Source: UBA2022 sp964621555 (GTDB lineage Bacteria; Patescibacteriota; Dojkabacteria; SC72). From it: a stretch of DNA of 7,309 nt. Within the stretch, counting starts at the first letter, position 1. Every line of letters starts with the position of its first letter. The DNA lies in assembly GCA_964621555.1 (NCBI GenBank), contig CAZUOO010000034.1, positions 1 to 7,309 of the forward strand. Reading direction: 5' to 3'. Made by a program: the position numbers and the translations under genes. The notes beneath the pieces were generated by a model. That model did not search any database. It saw only the letters and a program-made list of their open reading frames with translations, and was not told where the DNA came from. This document shows, piece after piece, positions 1 through 5,515 of this stretch.

Positions 1-381
1 CAAAAGTGGGTAAAATTCACTCCATCAGTATTTGAGTTAGAGCCTGGAGAAGTTAAGATTGTGGCTATAACATTAGATCTTCCAATCAAAACTGTTCCTG
101 GGAAATATTTTGCATACCTACAAGCATCGCCTGTTCAAAAGAATGAGGCAGGTGAGTCATCTGTGGGTATTGCCGCTGCTGCAAAGTTTTATTATGAAGT
201 AGCGCCAGCTAATGTTTTTGTAGGTATCTATTACCGATTACTATCCCTTTGGAATTTATACTCACCATGGACTGAGAGAGTTGCGGGTGTAATTGCACTT
301 GCCGTTGTATACTTTGTAGGTAGAAAGTATATTAATATTGAGATTAAACCTCGAAAATCAAATGAATCGAAGAAGAGTTAA
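1..381 (+). CDS. Surface protein with Ig-like domain and C-terminal membrane anchor (3' part, 5' end outside window)
   Basis: The frame is open from base 1, so this is the last 126 residues of a longer protein; the GTG at 61 lies inside a domain and is not a likely start. Visible residues 1-70 look like the end of an Ig-like beta-sandwich of the kind found in DUF916/NEW3-like surface proteins: W3, the stretch FTPSVFELEPGE (6-17), alternating hydrophobics, then PGKYFAYLQASP (33-44). A hydrophobic helix at about 93-108 (VAGVIALAVVYFVG) is followed by a Lys/Arg-rich tail, which predicts a C-terminal membrane anchor with the Ig-like part outside and the tail in the cytoplasm. It overlaps the next gene by one base and probably belongs to the same envelope operon. 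The domain family is assigned by general pattern only, and no enzymatic role is visible. Confidence 0.72.
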   Translation, partial: QKWVKFTPSVFELEPGEVKIVAITLDLPIKTVPGKYFAYLQASPVQKNEAGESSVGIAAAAKFYYEVAPANVFVGIYYRLLSLWNLYSPWTERVAGVIALAVVYFVGRKYINIEIKPRKSNESKKS

Positions 382-1016
382 TGACTATATACCAGCAATG
401 GATAAAGTATAGAATAGTATTTATTGTTCTTTTCGGTTTTTATATTCTAATTTCCCTTTTCTCCGATAGATTGGATGCTGTAAATGAGGCTACTGTTACT
501 GGTAGTGTTAAACTTAGTCTATGTGGGGATGGTGTCGTGGAGGGGAGTGAAGATTGTGAACCTGAGTATAATGAAGTATTCAATTGCTCGGACATAGGCT
601 CCTATACAGGGCAGACTACCTGTGAAATTAGTTGTAGTTTCGATATGCTGCTCTGTACTCCAGTTGTTGAACCCGAACCTGAAGAGCCTCCTGTAGATGA
701 AGGGGATGGTGATGATGACCAGGATGGAGCAGGTGGTACTGCTCGTCCAATCTTTCCTGCACAACCTGTTGAGCTGGCTCAAGAGTTTCTTCGTCACTTA
801 CTCCTACCTTCTTTTTTACGAATATATGATGTAAACCGTGATGGAATATTAACCTCTGATGAGTTCCTTACCTTGATACCAGTATGGGTGGGTAGTTGGA
901 GAGAGTATTTAATTGCAGAGGATGTGTCTGAATCCCCAATCGAAAAATGTGATTTAAATCGTGATAGGAAGTGTGACTTATTTGATTTCTCTATACTATT
1001 ATATTATTCTAATTAA
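381..1016 (+). CDS. Membrane-anchored Cys-rich protein with C-terminal dockerin-like domain
   Basis: 211 residues. One N-terminal membrane helix (about 12-28, IVFIVLFGFYILISLF) acts as an uncleaved anchor or signal sequence. Residues 48-92 hold six cysteines (C48, C59, C69, C81, C85, C92) beginning CGDGVVEGSEDCEP, which matches the style of secreted CGNGVxExGExCD repeats (Myxococcus cysteine-rich/DUF4215-like). An acidic, Pro/Gly-rich linker (97-120) leads to two calcium loops: D150-N152-D154-I156-T158-E161 and D191-N193-D195-K197-D199-D202. A paired DxNxDG-type loop at the C terminus is the signature of type I dockerins, which bind cohesin domains; the next gene encodes a cohesin. Oddities are a long spacing between loops (41 residues) and Cys190/Cys198 around the second loop. 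The start overlaps the previous stop (TAATG), with a GAAGAAGAG ribosome-binding stretch just upstream. An ordinary EF-hand pair is the alternative reading. Confidence 0.8.
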   Translation: MTIYQQWIKYRIVFIVLFGFYILISLFSDRLDAVNEATVTGSVKLSLCGDGVVEGSEDCEPEYNEVFNCSDIGSYTGQTTCEISCSFDMLLCTPVVEPEPEEPPVDEGDGDDDQDGAGGTARPIFPAQPVELAQEFLRHLLLPSFLRIYDVNRDGILTSDEFLTLIPVWVGSWREYLIAEDVSESPIEKCDLNRDRKCDLFDFSILLYYSN

Positions 1017-2074
1017 TGATGGATAAGTATAGTATCTTTACAATCATTGGTAGTGCGATTAAGATTATCATCTATGTGTTGGTATCATGGGTCTTAGTCC
1101 ATGTACTCGCGGCATTTGGGCTGTTTATTGCAGTAGCCTATCCAATCTGGTGGTTATTGGCCCCTTCTTTCTCGGTTTGTTTTACATGTCGTTCTAAAGG
1201 AGAGGGAGAATATTGTAATCTATGTAGGTCAACTATCGAAAAATCTAGAGGATATCACCCTAAGAACTTTCGGTCTGCGGCTATAAATACATCGAATATA
1301 TTTCTAGTTACCTTAATATCACTCGTTGTTATATATGGTGAATATACACTGTTAAAAACCTCTGGAGTATTAATAAACGAAACAGAGAGAACAGTCACCT
1401 TCATTATCCCCTCAAAAGGACAGTATAAAATAGGGGAGATATTTCCTGTGAAAATTGAAATATCTGGGATTGAAACCCCTATCAATGCAGTTCAGGCAGA
1501 TTTAGGCTTTAATCCAGATAAAGTGGAAGTGGTCGATGTGTCTATCAAAGAGTCGTTTGCTAAGGTCTTTATTCAAAAGCAGATTAATAATGATATTGGT
1601 TATGTAAGATTAACAGGTGGATTGCAAAACCCTGGTTTTGCTGAAAAGTCTGGGACTTTAGGTACCGTTTTCTTTAGAACAAAAGAATCTGGTTTGGTAC
1701 AAATGAAATTTCTCACAACTTCACTGGTACTCGCGAATGATGGGGTGGGTACCAATGTTATAAAAGACTATCCTGAGGCTAACTATTTAGTTACAAATGA
1801 GAGACTCACTCGAGATGAGATGGAATTACAGGAATCCCTGCTCTCTACTAATGTTCTTGGAGTTGATGAGTCTAATGATGGAAAAATAATATTCTTTAAT
1901 AATGATGAAAGTGTGTTGGGTGCAACCGATTCGGACTCCGACGATATTGATGAGAGGGATGAAGATAGTAGTGGGGACTTCATTCTTGCAGTTATTCAAA
2001 AAATTGATCATTTCATACTAACAATGTATGAAGTTATACTTTCTTTCTTTGGGGTTGAGATTAGTCTTAAGTAG
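1016..2074 (+). CDS. Multi-pass membrane protein with zinc ribbon and extracellular cohesin domain
   Basis: 352 residues. A long hydrophobic stretch (about 13-50) is enough for a two-helix hairpin. It is followed by a Cys4 zinc ribbon (C55-x2-C58, C67-x2-C70) in a Lys/Arg-rich segment, so probably cytoplasmic. A further membrane helix spans about 92-108. Residues 127-252 read as a cohesin domain: the opening strand ending FIIPS, GEIFPVKIEISG, AVQADLGFNPDKVEVVDV, YVRLTGGLQNPGF, then GTLGTVFFRTKESG. This is the usual cohesin order of strands, including the AxxxxLxFDP-like motif. After it come two VLG motifs (280-282, 300-302), an Asp/Ser/Glu-rich linker (303-321) and a hydrophobic or amphipathic C-terminal helix (322-350). 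Cohesins bind dockerins, and the preceding gene carries a dockerin-like domain. No ribosome-binding site precedes the start, which overlaps the previous stop; ATGATG gives two adjacent start options. The cohesin call is strong; the binding partner is inferred. Confidence 0.85.
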   Translation: MMDKYSIFTIIGSAIKIIIYVLVSWVLVHVLAAFGLFIAVAYPIWWLLAPSFSVCFTCRSKGEGEYCNLCRSTIEKSRGYHPKNFRSAAINTSNIFLVTLISLVVIYGEYTLLKTSGVLINETERTVTFIIPSKGQYKIGEIFPVKIEISGIETPINAVQADLGFNPDKVEVVDVSIKESFAKVFIQKQINNDIGYVRLTGGLQNPGFAEKSGTLGTVFFRTKESGLVQMKFLTTSLVLANDGVGTNVIKDYPEANYLVTNERLTRDEMELQESLLSTNVLGVDESNDGKIIFFNNDESVLGATDSDSDDIDERDEDSSGDFILAVIQKIDHFILTMYEVILSFFGVEISLK

Positions 2075-2113
2075 CCACGATCCCTCTCAAATAATCTCCT
2101 GATAGATAATCTT

Positions 2114-2148
2114 TTGATAATAAGTGAAATACTGGTATAATCAAAGTC
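2114..2148 (+). promoter_or_regulatory. Extended -10 promoter of typA, predicted leaderless
   Basis: A -35-like TTGATA at 2114-2119 is separated by 16 bp from a perfect TATAAT at 2136-2141, preceded by TG one base upstream (TGGTATAAT), the extended -10 form. Counting about 7 bases beyond the -10 puts the transcription start at 2147-2149, on or beside the A of the typA ATG at 2149. No Shine-Dalgarno sequence lies before that ATG, in agreement with a leaderless mRNA. It is the only strong sigma-70-type promoter I see in the 74-bp gap, and it separates typA from the upstream envelope genes. Confidence 0.75.
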
Positions 2149-4047
2149 ATGTCACAAATAACACCAAAAGAAAAAATACGAAATATTGCAATTATTGCTC
2201 ACGTAGACCACGGAAAAACAACCTTAGTAGACGCAATAATGAAGCAGTGCCATCTCTTTAGAGATAACCAAGACGAGATGAACCAGGAGCAGATCCTAGA
2301 TTCTAATGACCTTGAAAGAGAGAAGGGAATTACAATCCTCGCTAAAAATATATCCGTAAGATATTCAGGTCATAAGATCAACGTTATCGATACTCCAGGA
2401 CATGCTGACTTCGGAGGAGAGGTTGAGAGAACACTTAGTATGGCTGAAGGATGTTTGCTCCTTGTAGATGCACAGGAGGGTGTAATGCCTCAGACCAAAG
2501 TTGTGTTAAAGAAGGCCCTAGAATTGGGACTTAAACCATTGGTACTTGTTAATAAAATTGACAAGAAACTCGCAGATATTAAAAATACCGTAAGTGAGGT
2601 ACAGGACCTTTTCCTAGACCTTGCAACTTCAGACGACCAATTGGATTTCCCTCTCTTCTATGGAATCTCCAGAGAAGGAAAGATATTCAATGAATTGCCT
2701 GAAGGTGATTATACAGTTGCTAACTCAATTGAAGGTGATGTAACTCCAATATTAGAAGCTATTATAGAGTATGTACCACATCCTCAGGGTGATGAAACTG
2801 GTCCATTCCAGATGCAGATTAACGCCTTGGATTTTGATGCACACACGGGTCGATATTTGATAGGTAGGGTTAACAGGGGATCTATTAAAGTGAATGACCC
2901 CGTAGTACTAGTTGAAAGTGATGAACCAGATGCAAAACAGCTGCAAGGACGTATTAAGAAACTCTTCACTAAAGAGGGAATGAGCTATTTAGAAGTTGAG
3001 AATGTTGGTGTTGGAGATATTATCTCTATTGTCGGGCTAGACTCTACTGCTATAGGTGGTACTGTCTGTGCCTTAGGAAATGTGGAAGCTTTGCCTAGTC
3101 TTAAAATCTCTCCACCTTCTGTCTCTATTAAGTTAGAGGCAAACACTTCACCATTAGTTGGTCAGGAAGGGAAGTATGTAACTGCCTCATTGCTACAGAA
3201 GAGATTACAGAATGAAGCTGAGGTAAATACAAGCTTAGAAATTAAAGATGCTGGCGGAAGTGCTAATATTGTTTCCGGAAGGGGAGAACTACAGCTCTCA
3301 ATATTAATAGAGACTCTTAGAAGAGAAGGGTTTGAGTTTCAGGTTCGAAAACCTGAAGTAATTCTTCGTGAGATTGATGGTGTAGTAATGGAACCTATGG
3401 ATATGCTTTTTGTTGAAGTTCCTGATGAGTATATTAGTGTTGTCACACAGGAAGTTAGTGGGAGAAAAGGTGAACTAATTGATATGAGAAGTGTCAATGG
3501 AATTACAAAGTTTGAGTATAAAATACTCACAAGAAATATATTTGGACTTAGAAACTTCTTAATCACTGAAACTAAGGGAAATGTAGTATATAGCTCAGTA
3601 TTTAGTGAATATGTTAAGAAACAGGCTATGGCATCTATCTATAGAAAAGGTGTAATCCTTTCATCTGATACTGGCGATATTAGAGCCTACGCATTAAATA
3701 TGATTCAAGATAGAGGTCAGTTGTTTGTTAAGCCAAGTGATAAGGTGTATCAGGGAATGATTATAGGTATCAATAAGTATGATGAAGATCTTGACGTAAA
3801 TCCATGTAAGGAAAGGCATAAAACAAGTGTTAGAATGAATCAGGCCGAGGTTACTCAAATCAGTTTGAATCAACCTTTCCCATTAACATTGGAGTTTGCA
3901 CTCTCTTTCTTGAAAGAAGATGAAATCTTAGAAGTAACTCCTCAAACATTAAGACTTAGGAAACAGTATCTTACAAAAACAGAAAGAGATTGGGCAAAAA
4001 GATCAAATTTGAGCGAATTTGCTAAACAGAAGATGGGAGTGAACTAA
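2149..4047 (+). CDS. typA: Translational GTPase TypA/BipA
   Basis: 632 residues, slightly longer than the usual 600-615. An EF-G-like GTPase that binds the ribosome and is known in other bacteria to matter for 50S assembly and for stress or low-temperature growth. GTPase motifs: G1 AHVDHGKT (17-24), G2 DLEREKGIT (54-62), G3 DTPGH (81-85), G4 NKID (135-138). Domain II (about 218-310) contains INALDFDAHTGRYLIGRV. Domain III starts near GRGELQLSILIETLRREG (377-394). The BipA-specific C-terminal part holds RGQLFVKPSDKVYQGMIIG (522-540), DLDVNPCKE (548-556) and LEVTPQTLRLRKQYLT (594-609). It differs from the family consensus at G5 (YGISREG, 171-177, where YxSAxxG is usual) and in the RGLIG segment (RNIFG, 462-466). 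The ATG at 2149 fits the family N terminus and a promoter directly upstream. Its stop overlaps that of the convergent glycosyltransferase. Confidence 0.96.
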   Translation: MSQITPKEKIRNIAIIAHVDHGKTTLVDAIMKQCHLFRDNQDEMNQEQILDSNDLEREKGITILAKNISVRYSGHKINVIDTPGHADFGGEVERTLSMAEGCLLLVDAQEGVMPQTKVVLKKALELGLKPLVLVNKIDKKLADIKNTVSEVQDLFLDLATSDDQLDFPLFYGISREGKIFNELPEGDYTVANSIEGDVTPILEAIIEYVPHPQGDETGPFQMQINALDFDAHTGRYLIGRVNRGSIKVNDPVVLVESDEPDAKQLQGRIKKLFTKEGMSYLEVENVGVGDIISIVGLDSTAIGGTVCALGNVEALPSLKISPPSVSIKLEANTSPLVGQEGKYVTASLLQKRLQNEAEVNTSLEIKDAGGSANIVSGRGELQLSILIETLRREGFEFQVRKPEVILREIDGVVMEPMDMLFVEVPDEYISVVTQEVSGRKGELIDMRSVNGITKFEYKILTRNIFGLRNFLITETKGNVVYSSVFSEYVKKQAMASIYRKGVILSSDTGDIRAYALNMIQDRGQLFVKPSDKVYQGMIIGINKYDEDLDVNPCKERHKTSVRMNQAEVTQISLNQPFPLTLEFALSFLKEDEILEVTPQTLRLRKQYLTKTERDWAKRSNLSEFAKQKMGVN

Positions 4048-4061
4048 CGCTCTCTTTTCTT
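4035..4061 (+). terminator. typA: Possible intrinsic terminator across the typA stop codon
   Basis: GGGAGTG (4035-4041) can pair with CGCTCTC (4048-4054) around a six-base loop AACTAA that contains the stop codon: seven pairs, two of them G-U. It is followed by TTTTCTT (4055-4061). The same arms on the minus strand would have A-C mismatches in place of the two wobbles and a poorer T tract, so it should act mainly on typA transcripts. The stem is short, so this is a candidate only. Confidence 0.35.
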
Positions 4062-4817
4062 CACTGTATGCCCTTCCAGTTTATATTTGTACACTACACT
4101 ATCACTCCATTTTTGGGGAAGAAGTAGTACAAGCCCATTGTATACTGTTCTTAGAAAGAAATTGAATCTCCCCATATCATCCAGTCTTCGTACTGAAAAT
4201 AGGAAAAGAGGTTGGAGTACATACTTTAATGGATACCCATTTCTCTTGATTCTCTGTGCTAGATCAAAATCCTCAGCGAATACTATTTTGGGGTTAAACC
4301 CTCTTGCCTGCTCAAATACATCCTTTCGAGTATACATATATGCCCCAACGGCGATAGGTGATATGGGATTTCTGATAATTGCATATAGGTTATAGATGAA
4401 TAAGGAGATGTGATCTATTACCATATTACTGTTAGCTTTAAGGGATGATGTAGCTAGACTGTATCCTTCTTCAATTGCCTTTTCCCATAGTCTTGATAGT
4501 GAGTCGGATGGTAGTCTAGTATCTGCATCAATAAATAGTAGGTGGGGTGATCTTGAAACTTTTGCGCCATAGTTCCTTTGTGCTGAAACTCCTTTTGATA
4601 GTTTGTAATCAACAATATTAATATTTAACCTATCTGAGAACTTGAGGGCCTCCAACTTGGTACTATCTGTAGAAGTATCAACCACAATTACTTCAAATTG
4701 GTGTTTAAATTGCTGATTACATAGATCTGTAAGGAGGTCAGGCAGATAGTTTTGCTCGTTGTATGAGGGAATTATAATAGAGAGGTCGAATTTATCTGAT
4801 TTATGACTGCTGTTCAA
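4044..4817 (-). CDS. Family 2 glycosyltransferase (GT-A fold)
   Basis: 257 residues. Transfers a sugar from a nucleotide-sugar donor, probably for cell-surface glycan or glycolipid; the substrate cannot be told. GT2 landmarks: LSIIIPSYNE (12-21), VIVVDTSTDST (43-53, donor-binding strand with VDTSTDST in place of the common DDGSxDxT), GVSAQRNYGA (76-85), the metal-binding DAD in FIDADT (95-100), and AEDFDLAQRIKR (181-192) carrying the ED acid pair of the active site. There is no obvious membrane helix apart from a hydrophobic stretch near 225-233, so it may be peripheral to the membrane. The start appears to be TTG: no ATG or GTG lies between the in-frame upstream stop and the first conserved strand, and a purine-rich AGAGAAG precedes it. 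It lies 25 bp after ung, probably last in the pepF-ung operon. Its TAG overlaps the typA TAA tail to tail. Confidence 0.88.
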   Translation of the reverse strand: MNSSHKSDKFDLSIIIPSYNEQNYLPDLLTDLCNQQFKHQFEVIVVDTSTDSTKLEALKFSDRLNINIVDYKLSKGVSAQRNYGAKVSRSPHLLFIDADTRLPSDSLSRLWEKAIEEGYSLATSSLKANSNMVIDHISLFIYNLYAIIRNPISPIAVGAYMYTRKDVFEQARGFNPKIVFAEDFDLAQRIKRNGYPLKYVLQPLFLFSVRRLDDMGRFNFFLRTVYNGLVLLLPQKWSDSVVYKYKLEGHTVKKRER

Positions 4818-4820
4818 ATA

Positions 4821-4827
4821 CTTCTCT
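4821..4827 (-). promoter_or_regulatory. Weak ribosome-binding stretch before the glycosyltransferase TTG start
   Basis: AGAGAAG on the minus strand, three bases before TTG at 4817 (six if only AGAG pairs). It is the only purine-rich site between the ung stop and the first conserved residues of the glycosyltransferase, and it supports the TTG start in the absence of ATG or GTG. The spacing is shorter than ideal, so initiation may depend partly on ribosomes arriving from ung. Confidence 0.35.
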
Positions 4828-4842
4828 ATTAAAACTTATTGA

Positions 4843-5514
4843 CTACCAGCTGATTGGTTGTATCCCATTCTCCGTAAGGTAGCTATTAGCTCGACTAAAT
4901 GGTTTGCTTCCGAAGAATCCCCTGTCGGCTGAAAAGGGTGAGGGGTGGGGGGAAGAAATTATGTGATGTTTAGAACTGTCGATTACAGAACCTTTCTTTT
5001 GCGCATATGCTCCCCAGAGTATAAAGACAATGTTCTTTTTCACAGATGAGATTCTTTCAATAACTGCGTCTGTAAAGGTTTCCCAACCATACCCGCTGTG
5101 TGAATTAGCTTTGTTTGATAATCCTGATTCTACAGTTAATGTCGCGTTAAGAAGCAGTACTCCTTGTTTTGCCCATCTTTCTAAATTACCTGAACTAGGA
5201 GAAGTGATGCCAAGATCGGATTTTAATTCTTTATATATATTTTGCAAAGAAGGTGGAATTCTAATCCCTTCATTTACAGAAAACGATAGTCCATTGGCTT
5301 GATTTGGTTGGTGGTATGGATCTTGGCCAATTATTACCACCTTTACATCGCTAAACTTGCAAAGGTTAAAGGCATTGAAGATTTTAGATGGGTGAGGGTA
5401 TATTACCTTATCCCTGTATTCGGCTTTCACAAATTCGGTGAGCTTTATAAAGTATGGCTTTTTAAATTCATCTGCCAGAATTTCTTTCCAACTCTCTTCA
5501 ATGTTTATATTCAT
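4843..5514 (-). CDS. ung: Uracil-DNA glycosylase, family 1
   Basis: 223 residues from the ATG at 5514, a normal length for family 1 UNG. Removes uracil from DNA, the first step of base-excision repair, in the cytoplasm. All key motifs are present: the water-activating loop GQDPYH (63-68, catalytic D65), NGLSFSV (74-80), IPPSLQNIYKE (86-96), the uracil-recognition LLLN (120-123), SHSGYGWETFTD (138-149), and the DNA-intercalating loop HPSPFSADRGFF (190-201, H190). An in-frame TTG at 5529 would add five residues (MVEYS) but would overlap pepF. The ATG follows the pepF stop by one base and gives an N terminus, MNINIEESWKEIL, that matches the family, so I chose it. The tight spacing indicates co-transcription with pepF and probably translational coupling. 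It appears intact and active. Confidence 0.96.
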   Translation of the reverse strand: MNINIEESWKEILADEFKKPYFIKLTEFVKAEYRDKVIYPHPSKIFNAFNLCKFSDVKVVIIGQDPYHQPNQANGLSFSVNEGIRIPPSLQNIYKELKSDLGITSPSSGNLERWAKQGVLLLNATLTVESGLSNKANSHSGYGWETFTDAVIERISSVKKNIVFILWGAYAQKKGSVIDSSKHHIISSPHPSPFSADRGFFGSKPFSRANSYLTENGIQPISW

Positions 5515-5515
5515 A

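Noticed and set aside
61..381. A complete 106-residue gene starting at GTG 61
   Set aside because: The frame is open from base 1 and the residues before 61 (W3 and the FTPSVFELEPGE segment) belong to the same Ig-like domain, so this is the end of a longer gene.
2075..2113. Terminator for the envelope operon in the gap before typA
   Set aside because: No stem of useful length followed by a T run could be found on the plus strand, so read-through into typA or a distant end cannot be excluded.
2105..2121. Direct repeat GATAAT at 2105-2110 and 2116-2121, 11 bp apart, next to the typA -35 as a possible operator
   Set aside because: Six-base AT-rich words recur easily by chance in such sequence, and there is no palindrome or third copy to support a binding site.
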